From: Yponomeuta sedellus
Lineage: Eukaryota; Arthropoda; Insecta; Lepidoptera; Yponomeutidae
DNA length: 64,000 nucleotides
Direction of reading: 5' to 3'
NCBI GenBank assembly: GCA_934045075.1
Contig: OW203751.1
Coordinates: 7,203,822 to 7,267,821 of the forward strand
Shown in pieces: positions 31,152 to 64,000 of this stretch. The position numbers and the translations under genes are program-made. Positions within the stretch are counted from its first letter, which is position 1, and the number at the start of each line of letters is the position of its first letter. The notes beneath the pieces were generated by a model. It did no database searches. It saw only the letters and a program-made list of their open reading frames with translations, and had not been told where the DNA came from.

Positions 31152-31316
31152 GTTGGCAGACGGATGCAGATAAGCCTGAGTACTTGCGGTGCTCAGGGCA
31201 GTTAGTTTAAGTGGATGATTTTTAGTCTTAATACAACCATGGTAAAGCCAATACATGTAATTAATTAAAATAATTGTATTTTTTAAAATGTCCTCCGGCT
31301 CCCGAAATACTTGACT
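31085..31316 (+). repeat. 3' LTR of the provirus
   Basis: 232 bp, one substitution from the 5' LTR (31289). Contains the env stop codon at 31149-31151. Confidence 0.96.
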
Positions 31317-31318
31317 AC

Positions 31319-31612
31319 CTACCTACTGTGTACAAAATACAAATCTGAAATGGTGCAGTACGCGCTTGTTATCTTTAAATTCGAAGCGAACTTAAATTTT
31401 GTTAAGTAAGAAAAGAACAGTCTGTTTGGATAACCTATATGCTTAACGAAACCCACGTCGTCGTACTTTGCAAAGAAATCGGGCCTTTCTCGATAAATGC
31501 GAGGCCGCCTAAGAAGCCTTGGGCTCGACAAGAAGTCCAGGTCTTCAAGACCTTCAAAGTCACCAATAAAATCCAACAAATTGTCCATTTTAGACGGCAA
31601 GGAAACTGTCAC
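31319..31612 (-). pseudogene. Harbinger-type transposase N-terminal fragment
   Basis: Encodes MDNLLDFIGDFEGLEDLD.. then PRIYRERPDFFAKYDD, the N-terminal RER..F..YDD region found in HARBI1/PIF nucleases. A frame change near 31440 moves the LSK..VL helix to another frame. The catalytic DDE domain is missing, consistent with internal deletion. Confidence 0.6.
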
Positions 31613-31800
31613 CTTAGTCTAGGGGCTCAATAATCGGCCTCCTAAATTTAGGGGTTTCCCTAGCGGCGTAAGTGACGCTTTACCATTGGTGAAAGCGAAA
31701 CAACTGTTAGGTAGCCGTTAAAAAGGGATAGGTGTCCCTTAAAAGATAGGGATTGTTGGTGAAATCAGGCATTATTCCCAAACTTCTCCGAAATTAGGAT

Positions 31801-32166
31801 CGATATCAACCCTTTGTACGTTCCCACTGTTGGAGCACGGTTCTCTTCCTGCATCGCTGGAAGGTTAGGCCATACTCCACCACGGGGGCCAAGTCCGGGA
31901 TGCTGGAGGATTGTAAGACAGTGGAGGGCCTTACTGTCAGAAGTCATCAAGCCGCCCACAAGGCGTCTGAAAAGTTTAACAACTGCCATTACGTGACAGC
32001 CGGCACCAACAGCTTAACGTGCCTTGCGAAGCACGACAGCGCTCCGAAAAAATGCCACTAGTGGTAGTCCCGGGATGGTCATCCATCCGGCACCTGACCG
32101 CGCCTGTCGCTGCTTAACCCAAGTGACGGATTCTGATCACTCGGTTTCACTAGCCCACGGGACTGC
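31801..32166 (-). mobile_element. 5S-type SINE, full length, diverged
   Basis: The 3' end is at 31801 (complement of GGGTTGATATCG). The 5' promoter half reaches about 32166, with scattered changes. It lies just right of the Harbinger relic. Confidence 0.85.
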
Positions 32167-32376
32167 GATAAAAATACTAGAAATAAAAATAGTAAAGGTT
32201 TTATTCACAAATTAATTTAACACAGTACAATGATACTTAAAGCTAAGAAACTACTTGCGATCCAAAATTTTGCACAGAATAAAAGAGCAATGTAAAGCAA
32301 TAACAAAACAAGTCATATAAATACCGTGCAAATATACTGCGTTTGTGAAAAGGACCCAGCTCAGCATGTGTTTCGT

Positions 32377-32555
32377 TATCAACCCTTGTGGTCCCCACTG
32401 CTGGGGCACAGGTCTCTTCCTGCATCGCAAGAAGGTTAGGCCATACTCCACCACGGGGGCCAAGTCCGGGTTGGTGGAGGATTGTAAGACAGTGGCGGGC
32501 CTTACTGTCAGAAGTTATCAAGCCGCCCATAAGGCCTCTGACATGGCTTAACGAC
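32377..32555 (-). mobile_element. 5S-type SINE, 3' half
   Basis: Stops at CATGGCTTAACGAC; the promoter half is missing. Confidence 0.85.
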
Positions 32556-32589
32556 ATGTAAAAATACGGAAATGTGTCAAAACGCTCAT

Positions 32590-32765
32590 CGTACCGAGTA
32601 CGGCCCCAATTTTGGCCGACTGCCCGTCCGCTCGTGGGGATCCCTGCGCAGGCGCGGCGCGGTCACGCTCGCTAACTGTAGCGTGGGAACTTAGCATTTG
32701 CACTTTCACTGCGCGTACGCAGCGCGTGCACTGCGCGCCGTATGCGGTCGGGTCACTCGAGTATG
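32590..32765. other. GC/CpG-rich patch
   Basis: Many CG dinucleotides (GCAGGCGCGGCGCGGTCACG; GCGCGTACGCAGCGCGTGCA) in otherwise AT-rich DNA, 4.1 kb upstream of the Kruppel-like exon. It could be a promoter or first non-coding exon region, or part of a repeat. Confidence 0.25.
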
Positions 32766-32769
32766 AGAG

Positions 32770-33200
32770 AAAAAACACAACAGGGGACCAATTCTCACTT
32801 CATCAGGAAATAAGTCGTATACGACTCTTAGGGCTTATGACTTGAATTCTACATAAAAAGTCGAGCGACAGCCTAAATCTGTAGTCTGAACGCATGCTAG
32901 ATTGAATTCCAATGCGAAAATAAATGTCTAATGACTCTGGCGAGTTATCTTGTCTTATTTTTATGCAACAAATGTCTAAGCCTTCGAATATTTGGCGTCT
33001 ACGCTTTCAATTCGCATGGGCGAGAATCGGCTCCCTGGGATCCGATTCTCGCTTCATTAGCAAATAAGTCGTATACGACTCTGAGGCGTATGGCTTGAAT
33101 TCTATATGAGAAGTCGAACGAAAACCAAAATCTGTATTCTGAATGCCATACCACATTGAATTCGAATAAGAAAATAAATGTCTAATGACTTTGTCGAGAT
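32770..33200. repeat. Tandem pair of a dispersed repeat (~260-bp period)
   Basis: ATAAGTCGTATACGACTCT occurs at about 32811 and 33065, and AAATAAATGTCTAATGACT at about 32920 and 33173. A further partial copy is at 46070-46190. Confidence 0.75.
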
Positions 33201-33282
33201 AACCGGACTTTGTCCCGTGGTGGAGTATGGCCTAACCTTCCTGCGATCCGTGCCCTGGGGACAATAAGGGTTGAAATCGAAT
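33200..33282 (+). mobile_element. 5S-type SINE, 3' scrap
   Basis: Contains CCGTGGTGGAGTATGGCC and GGACAATAAGGGTTGAAATCG, with an internal deletion. Confidence 0.7.
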
Positions 33283-33403
33283 TTATAACACTGTAGCTGT
33301 CTGTTACCAAAAAGTTAGAAATAAATAAAATAATTTAACATAATTTAATTTCTGAGTACTAGTAGTATTTTTTCTACATAGTGTTATATCTCCTTCTCCG
33401 TAT

Positions 33404-33710
33404 TGTTAGCATGCGAGCGGTGAAACGCCGGATTCTCATCCAGGAGGTTGTGGGTTTGAATCCCGGCGGCATGTACCAATGAAATTGTTTTTTAAGTTGC
33501 CTACATTTGTGAAGTTTTAATAGCAATACCATTCGCCAACTGTCTAGGTAAATGTCGTGAGGAAATCTGAGTGCCTGGGGTGTTTACTTACATCAGCGCT
33601 TGAAATTGTCAAACCGCAGTGGGCACGGATAGTAATAAACCTGTATTCTCTCTATCTCTCTGAGAGATAACCTGTGCCCTCCACTGGAACGAATGTAAGC
33701 TGCATTATTT
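33404..33710 (+). mobile_element. Lep1/T3-type tRNA-derived SINE
   Basis: tRNA-like head with B-box GGTTTGAATCCC, then CATGTACCAATGA, AATGTCGTGAGGAAA and a CTCTCT tail. Related copies: 39010-39265 (-) and 40900-41230 (+). Confidence 0.75.
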
Positions 33711-33769
33711 ATTTTTATTTACCTTATTTTTTTACGAAATAAAAGATTTTTTTTTATAATTACAAAAAC

Positions 33770-33862
33770 TTAATATATCCTCACGCCTATATCCCACAGG
33801 GGTAGGCAGAGACCAGAGACTTGCCACTTGCCACGATCCTGACGGATCACCTTTGCTTCACC
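33770..33862 (-). repeat. RTE-like 3' tail fragment
   Basis: Complement of the GTGATCCGTCAGGATCGTGG..CTCTGCCTACCCC end seen at 1-228. Confidence 0.75.
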
Positions 33863-33874
33863 AACGTAATTTAT

Positions 33875-34135
33875 TACTTAAAAACATATTTAGAGGCTAA
33901 AAATTCCGCCCATGCCGAGACTCCAACTCGCGACCTCTGGCTAAACGTACCAGCGCTCTCCCAACTGAGCTAATGGCCAAGTGCTGGCATCAGGAACCTA
34001 CTTGAGGCTGCAAGTGATGCAAATTACTTGAGCCAGATGTCGCTGCCTGTAAATAGTAAAGAAAATATTGTAAATAGGCTTGCAGTTTCGAATAGGTTTC
34101 CTCTAAATAGGTTTTTAAAATTGTCCTCAACACGG
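33875..34135 (-). mobile_element. T1 SINE, diverged
   Basis: tRNA-like complement at about 33900-33975, then the unique block. A second tail fragment is joined at 34098-34135. Confidence 0.65.
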
Positions 34136-34474
34136 CTAGTGAAACAAAAAGAATATAATTTATTACTTGTTCTTTTCTAATAACACAAAACCATTTTCCG
34201 TGCTCGCCACTGTAGAGTGTAAATAACGTATTTGCGGCCATGGATACGTTCTGATGCTACTCGAGCGTCCGTCCGCGGCAGGGGTGCCGAACCTTTTGAG
34301 TCGACGTGCCGCGTTGTAAACACCACCAGACCCTGTTTCATTATCATCATTCTTTGAGCCTTTGTACATAAACACTTGGCTGTTATTTAAGTTTTTTTTC
34401 TGTATCTTAATTTTTGTGCAATAAAGCGTAAGAAACAAACAAACATCATCGTCATCAGCCTTTTGGAGCTTCAC

Positions 34475-34570
34475 GGTCTAGTGCCGTCTGCATCCGGCGA
34501 CTCCGCGCCCCGTAACCAGGTCGTCTGACCGTCAGGTGGAGAGCCCGACCACGCTGCGTCGTCTAAACCC
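34475..34570 (-). repeat. Dispersed repeat D
   Basis: Shares TGCCGTCTGCATCCGGCGAC and GTAACCAGGTCGT-type blocks with 16550-16640, 50950-51080 and 55110-55240. It looks like a LINE 3' region. Confidence 0.5.
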
Positions 34571-34619
34571 TGGTTCTTAGAGCAACAATTCATGATTTAC
34601 TTGAAACAAATTTTGCGTT

Positions 34620-34990
34620 CAGAGAACCAGGCCTTCAATTCAATTAATTTTATTGCCACGTAAAGAATTTACATTCTGTTTGCTGAATGTCAAAGTACAA
34701 TATAACATGAATAGTTATATGTTAAACGGGTCTAATCGCGATTATTTATTAAGTAAAACGTAATTACCTTGTTTTCCGACGTTTAATATATAACTACGTA
34801 TGAGTATCGCTAATCATTAAGAAATACTCATATAACATGAAAGTAAAAGCAAAACACGCTGCCTTTGGGCCTCAGTGTAGTGCAAAAAAAAAACAGCGGA
34901 AAAAAACGCCATTCTGACCATCTTTCCTCAAGCCATCTTAAACCTAATATATCAATTGCCACCTTAATGTATGAGAAGATTCCATGATTG
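34620..34990 (-). repeat. LINE 3' tail (ACGTAAAGAATTTACATTCT family)
   Basis: A paralogous copy is at 39265-39590. Both contain TGTCAAAGTACAAT and AGCAGCGG.. blocks. No coding sequence survives. Confidence 0.6.
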
Positions 34991-34999
34991 CCATTAATA

Positions 35000-35105
35000 A
35001 CTTTAAATGCCAAATTTACACCAATGCCGGGATTTAAAAAAAATTTTAGCCTCTAAATAGGTTTTTAAATTTGTCCTTAGCACGGGTTAGTGCATTAAAA
35101 ATAGT
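35000..35105 (+). repeat. T1 SINE tail fragment
   Basis: Contains AGCCTCTAAATAGGTTTTTA and GCACGGGTTAGTGCATTAAA. Confidence 0.6.
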
Positions 35106-35460
35106 AAAATTATTAGTTAATTGTTTTACAAAATTCGGGAAAACATAAGTGCGGCGGCCAGTAACTCTCGAAGTACGAATGCGTGGCACGCGGCCCCACG
35201 GTTCGGAATGCTCGCCATCGACTATGGACATTACGCGACCGTGTGCACCGGCTGAAATATGCGCGATTTTCCACTAAGATACGGGCCTACGTAACGGTTT
35301 TACGTACGGACGTTTGGTCGATTTGGTTTGGCCAAATTAGGTCCATAGGAGCCACTGCATAGTGTTTGCGCCAACGCTATCTGGCACGTTAGTACAGCTT
35401 TATGGCGCTTCGGGGTGCCAACCAATGGGAAAAAGTCTGTTTTAAAAGACTTGTTTTATA
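35106..35460. other. Unassigned sequence
   Basis: Locally GC-richer with several CG sites. No gene or repeat is recognised. Confidence 0.3.
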
Positions 35461-35465
35461 ATACG

Positions 35466-35815
35466 TTATCAACCCTTGTATGTCCCCCCCCACTGCTGGG
35501 GCACGGGTCTCTTCCTGAGTCGCAGGAAGTGTAGGCCATACTCCACCACGGGGGCCAAGTCCGGGTTGGTGGAGGATTGTAAGACAGTGGCGGGCCTCAC
35601 TGTCAGAAGTTATCAAGCCGCCCATAAAGCCTCTGACATGGCTTTACGGCACCAACGGCTTAGCGTGCCTTGCGAAGCACGGAAGCGCTCGGAAAATGCC
35701 ACTAGCGGTAGTCACGGGACAATCACCCATCCTGCACCTGACCGCGCCTGTTGTTGCTTAACTCAAGTGATTGATTCCAATCACTCTGTTCGGCTAGGCC
35801 ACGAGCGCTTCGCTA
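35466..35815 (-). mobile_element. 5S-type SINE, nearly full length
   Basis: Runs from the 3' end at 35466 to the GAAGCGCTCGTGGCC complement at about 35812, with a short deletion around 35645. Confidence 0.88.
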
Positions 35816-36017
35816 GTAATACATATATCTAAAAGTGAACATGAGAAATTTTAACAACTGTTACAATATTTTTAGAACCTGCAGTCTGGAACCTAGAATA
35901 AATTAATCGGTTTCCGCTTAAATCGACCGTTTTTTGGCGTAGTGATTAATTTATTTGTACATGTATTTATTTATGCCAACTTACCTGGATGGTGTTTTCG
36001 TGATAATAAGGCATGGC

Positions 36018-36150
36018 AAGTACTCAAGGAGTACTCACGGAGTACTCAATGTGTACTCAAAGAGTACTCAAGGAGTACTCACGGAGTAATCAAGGAGTAC
36101 TCACGGAGTACTCACAGAGTACTCAAGAGGTACTCAAGGAATACTAGCCA
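36018..36150. repeat. 11-bp minisatellite (AGTACTCAAGG)
   Basis: About 11-12 copies of AGTACTCAAGG/AGTACTCACGG. Because 11 is not a multiple of 3, the open frame shows an 11-residue repeat (KEYSRSTHGV-like) that is an artefact. Confidence 0.9.
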
Positions 36151-36154
36151 TGTC

Positions 36155-36260
36155 CGAAGTACGACCACGGCAGCATGGCAGCTGAGACTCAAGATAGCCA
36201 ATAGACTGTGGTCTTGTCTACCTAAAAGTAGTTAATGCCATATAAAATAAAAGCATTTTA
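36155..36260 (+). repeat. Dispersed repeat end, shared with 52940-53210 (-)
   Basis: CACGGCAGCATGGCAGCTGA and GGTCTTGTCTACCTAAAAG match the longer minus-strand copy at 53 kb. Confidence 0.6.
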
Positions 36261-36514
36261 AAAAATCTTACTGGTAACTAGTTCTAGGCACCAAGCATGG
36301 TAAAATTAAGTATAACAGAAAGAAAAAAAATATAATATAGCAAGAACACAAAAATATTAACAAAATGTGTATTTTTCCTGTCAAATCTATTCTCTCGAGG
36401 CTCTAGTCCTCACCTCCATGTCTACCAGACATGTCTTGGGTTCATGTGTCAAAATTTGTGTCTAAATCGACCAAAATCATTCCGGCAATGTTGACGTTTC
36501 ATAAATAGATAGCT

Positions 36515-36720
36515 AGAATATTCTTTATTGTACACAGAAATTACAGTAACAGAAATTATATAAAAAATACATTACAAATGGCGGCCTTATTACTAAAAGC
36601 AATTTCTCCCAGGCAACCACAGACGGATGCAAGAAAGAAATTAGAGACGGGTAGTCGGTGCAATACAGAAATATTGAAATTAGGAATTCAACGATGTTTT
36701 TCTAAACTTACCTTTTCTAA
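36515..36720 (-). repeat. CR1/L2-like LINE 3' tail
   Basis: The minus strand reads GCAATAAGGCCGCCA-type sequence and then TGTACAATAAAGAATATTCT. Paralogues are at 40336-40580 and 44146-44500. Confidence 0.7.
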
Positions 36721-36851
36721 TTTTTCTGAACCACACACATACATAAATAATTAAATGGTTTCATTTAATTTCATTTAATTTCAGTTATTTTATTTCTTTT
36801 CATTTCATTTCGTATAATCCGGTTTCTATTGATCGTGTATTCTTGTTTCAG

Positions 36852-61075
<24,224 letters not shown>

Positions 61076-61183
61076 GTGAGGAACCCAACCTTCTTTATTA
61101 TTAGAATAATAGATTTTATCAGGTAATACGAAATTGTAAAAATCAGTGTTTTGATCAATGATTGCGAAACTGTGATTTTAATT

Positions 61184-61417
61184 GGTATCAACCCTTTGCA
61201 TGTCCCCACTGCTGGACTTGGATCTCTGCCATAATGCCATTACATGACAGCCGGCACCAACGGCTTAACGTGCCTTGCGAAGCACGGAAGCGCTCGGAAA
61301 AACTGCCACTAGCGGCAGTCACGGGATAGTCACCCATCCAGCACCTGACCGCGCCTGTTGTGGCTTAACCTTTGTGATTGATTCCAATCACTTGGTTACA
61401 CTAGGCCACGAGCGCTT
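61184..61417 (-). mobile_element. 5S-type SINE with large internal deletion
   Basis: The 3' end (61184-61225) is joined directly to the promoter half (61230-61417, ending in the GAAGCGCTCGTGGCC complement). Confidence 0.85.
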
Positions 61418-61769
61418 CTCGTTTATTCAGAAAATATAAAATCTGTGACTATTAATGATAGTGAAAATATAATTGTATTGTAATTGGCATGTGCATTCAC
61501 CTAATGAGTGGCATCTTCACTCACACTGGATGTGTGAAGGGACCACTCGGATGACACTCGGACCACAGGCACTGCCCTGGACATTGTTTTAGATGTTGTA
61601 GGCTGGATTGTGTACTTAATACGTAGGTAATTATAATCTGTGATTTACTTAGTGTAAAACTCATGTTCTATTTAGGTTAGGAGAACATCTAAACATCTGT
61701 GATTTTATAAACTACTGTAAAATTACACTATTTTTATTTTTAATGCACTAACCCGTGCTAAGGAACAAA

Positions 61770-61977
61770 TTTAAAAACCTATTTAGAGGCTAAAAATTTC
61801 ACCCATGCCGGGATTCGAACCCGCAACCTCTGGCTATCCGTACCAGCGCTCTACCAATTGAGCCAATGCTCAATCACCCATTGGCTCAATTGGTAGAGCG
61901 CTGGTACGGATAGCCAGAGGTTGCGGGTTCGAATCCCGGCATGGGTGAAATTTTTAGCCTCTAAATAGGTTTTTAAA
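61770..61977. repeat. Perfect palindrome of two T1 tRNA-like blocks
   Basis: Arms 61770-61868 and 61879-61977 (99 bp each) are complementary throughout, loop 61869-61878. Each arm holds a tRNA-like block with B-box GGTTCGAATCC. Confidence 0.92.
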
Positions 61978-62154
61978 TACTGTAAAATTGTGATTGTGTA
62001 ATATAGGTACCTATTAGTATTAGAAAAAAAACTTTTTGATTCATAATAATGTGTGGTTCTTTATACCAATGGGGATTTATGAACTTTTTGTCCACAAATC
62101 CCCATTGCCAATACTAAGATAGGCCAATGGGGATTTTCAATGGGGATTAGTGGA

Positions 62155-62760
62155 GCAACCCTGTCACACAAGGTCACACTTTGTCGACCCCCTCCCCCCA
62201 CCCCTTAACGTGTGACGTAATTTATGGATGGACCCTAAGAATTTGCTCAGTGAAATTCTCAATTCAGAAACCGGCCCTATGTCTGTCTTTCTTGTGCCGT
62301 AAAGGCGAGAACCTCGAACCTTCCAGCCTTCACGCTTCACGAAACCTTACACGTGGTCACCTCTATTCTCAGCGCTCTAAGGCGAGAATCCCCTCCAGAC
62401 CCTGTATGCCTGCACGCTTCATACATAAAGTTCGTGACGAACGTGATGTCTGTTAATTAAAACGCGAATGCGGTTCTAGATCATGTGTTGTGACGGGTAA
62501 AGCCCGACGTCCATTGCGGTGGCTGACCCGTGCGTTGGGCTCGTGAAATTGTGCTGCACGTGACCGCTGTAATGGACCCATTTTGAAGACTCAATAATTA
62601 AAACTCTTCGATGTTTCATAGTTATGTTTGTTTTCGTGTTATTTATGTTTTTTGCCATTACCCGCGTTTCGGCTGATATTGTGTGATTTTAGGTTTTTGA
62701 GCCTCGTGCCTTCAAATAAATATATCTAGATTATCTAGCTTTTTTTATTATTACGAGTTT
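62155..62760. other. Repeat scrap then unassigned sequence
   Basis: 62160-62235 matches 2050-2130. From 62240 to 62760 I see only a short GGCGAGAA..CTTCACG.. duplicated phrase (62305-62420). No gene. Confidence 0.35.
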
Positions 62761-63055
62761 TATACTTTATTGCACACGAAACATTACATAAGAAATAATA
62801 ATAAATAAATAATAATAAATATTCATGGACATCTTGCACAGATCTCGTTAGCACTAAGTACAACTGAATGACTTGTGTTATAGGTGCTAACTCGACGATA
62901 GCTTTAATACAATAAATACATAGGTAAAATCAAAGACCCGAGACAAACTAGAAAAGTTCGTTTCCTAGTTTGACCCGGCCGGGGATCGAACCCGAGACCT
63001 TCGGTTTAACAGTCAGCGTGCCAAACCGCTGCGCCACCGAGGCCGTCCAATATAA
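62760..63055 (-). mobile_element. tRNA-derived SINE (T2 family)
   Basis: The complement of the B-box is at about 62981 and of the A-box at about 63030. Body and tail as in the other two copies. Confidence 0.85.
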
Positions 63056-63059
63056 ATTT

Positions 63060-63600
63060 ATTAACGGCATTTTAATAATATAATAGAACAAAAACAATAA
63101 AAGCGTAGGTACACCCGGGTATGTTATCCTATTTTTCTTTTATTTTTTACCACACAAAGATCTCGCTACACGAGAAAGAAACCTCGTGACGAAACCTTAA
63201 TTTTAAAATGTGTTTTAACACGAATCTTGTCAAAATAATAACTCAATGATATTTTGACAAGATTCTGGAGTCAAGATTCTGATCGATCGGTCCCAGTGCG
63301 GCAACGCAATGAACGAAGGCCCTTAGCCAGTTAGGAACTAATTGGGTTCCGTTCAAGTCACAGGTTGATTGGAGGAGATCGCACCGAGCGATAAGTGTAC
63401 GGAATTGTTTGTTTTAATCATTATTATTATTATCAATACTTTTATTGCACTTGAACAATCTGTACTATACAGCGCACTTAATGCCTTAAGCATTTTCCGC
63501 CAGTCAACCGCAGGTGGTGGAAGAAGAATCAGTAGGCGGGCGAAAATATCGTTACAGTAATCATTGAGATTTTGTGCGGTGTAATTATTTTTTAATATTA
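63060..63600. repeat. Unassigned sequence and a LINE tail
   Basis: 63405-63580 resembles lepidopteran LINE 3' ends (TTTTATTGCACTTGAACAAT; CGCACTTAATGCCTTAAGC). 63060-63400 is unassigned. Confidence 0.45.
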
Positions 63601-63965
63601 ATAATATAAATATGAATCGCTGAATGTGTTGGCGCAAATCTCGAGAGCAGCTGAACCGATTTCGCTAATTCTTTTTTTAGAATATTCCTTGAAGTATGAG
63701 GATGGATCTTACGTAGAAAAAAAAATTAAAGAATCGACTGTTAGGCGGTACGAAGTTCGGTGGGTCAGCTAATCTATAATATAAAAAATTAATCGCTGAA
63801 TGTGTTGGTAAGCGCAAATCTCGAGAGCACCTGAACCGATTTCGCTAATTATTTTTTGAGAATATTCCTTGAAGTACGAGGATGGTTCTTAGGAAGAGAA
63901 AATAAAAAAAATATAAAAGAATCCACTGTTAGGCGGTACAAAGTTCGCTGGGTCTGCTAGTTTTT
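63600..63965 (+). repeat. R185 repeat, two tandem copies
   Basis: Units about 63600-63775 and 63776-63965, each ending GGCGGTAC.AAGTTCG.TGGGTC.GCTA. Confidence 0.85.
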
Positions 63966-64000
63966 AATAAAACTATAGGCGAAGGCGCGACTCCTCTTTA

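Larger units (their letters stand above)
23633..31316 (+). mobile_element. Errantivirus-like endogenous retrovirus (Gypsy/Metaviridae), complete provirus
   Basis: 7.68 kb between ACCT target duplications (23629-23632 and 31317-31320). The order is LTR, primer site, gag, pol (protease, RT, RNase H, integrase), env, polypurine tract, LTR. The LTRs are both 232 bp and differ at one position (C at 23837, T at 31289). The gene order and the F-protein-like env place it with insect errantiviruses, perhaps near lepidopteran TED-type elements (inference). Pol carries a frameshift in the integrase, so this copy is not fully coding. Confidence 0.96.
23099..31771 (-). mobile_element. PIF/Harbinger DNA transposon relic, split by a provirus
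   Basis: Inverted ends TGCCCGATTTCACCAACCATCC (left) and the complement of TGCCTGATTTCACCAACAATCC (right). Both are flanked by TTA (23096-23098 and 31772-31774), the 3-bp duplication typical of PIF/Harbinger. Without the provirus the element is roughly 1 kb, so it is an internally deleted copy. Its right part encodes a transposase N-terminus on the minus strand. It was present before the provirus, whose ACCT duplication lies within it. Confidence 0.85.

Overview
The window looks like a lepidopteran (moth or butterfly) nuclear genome segment. It is AT-rich and intron-containing. It carries Lep1-type tRNA-derived SINEs, several lepidopteran non-LTR retrotransposon tails and an errantivirus-type endogenous retrovirus. 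Most of the 64 kb is transposable-element sequence, much of it nested. Almost every long open frame is a TE frame or a microsatellite artefact; the host coding sequence sits in short spliced exons.

Left end (1-7.4 kb): five consecutive exons of a tRNA pseudouridine synthase 3 (Pus3) gene lie on the minus strand, with start codon at 7384-7386. They run leftward and the rest of the gene is off the window. All four junctions join in phase with GT/AG sites. The introns hold SINEs, a MITE, an 80-bp minisatellite, a foldback element just inside intron 2, and a Tc1/mariner relic. One SINE inserted exactly across the 5' splice site of the fourth exon and duplicated it.

Middle left (7.4-23 kb): MITEs, SINEs, LINE tails and a (TATG)n array, then about 5 kb (17.7-23.1 kb) with little I can classify. 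23.1-31.8 kb: a PIF/Harbinger DNA transposon relic (TTA target duplication, terminal inverted repeats, N-terminal transposase fragment) interrupted by a complete Gypsy/Metaviridae errantivirus-like provirus. The provirus has 232-bp LTRs differing at one base, ACCT target duplication, tRNA-Ser-like primer site, gag, pol and a baculovirus-F-like env. Its pol is broken by a frameshift in the integrase core.

Right half (31.8-64 kb): two + strand exons, at 36.85 kb and 61.0 kb, join in phase to give a peptide with a PVDLS (CtBP-binding) motif. They are best read as 5' coding exons of a Kruppel-like factor gene with a roughly 24-kb intron. That intron contains a 660-bp GATA array, a TTTCTCTC array, an internally deleted LINE whose ORF1 is fused in frame to its RT, a 635-bp inverted duplication, a 99-bp-arm perfect palindrome (just past the second exon), MITEs and many SINEs.

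The commonest repeat is a roughly 340-366 bp SINE whose 5' part resembles the internal-promoter half of 5S rRNA (about 20 full or partial copies). I found no CRISPR, bacterial genes or true stand-alone tRNA/rRNA genes. No undescribed multi-gene system is evident; the most unusual items are the 5S-type SINE, its splice-site insertion in Pus3, and the nested Harbinger/errantivirus locus.
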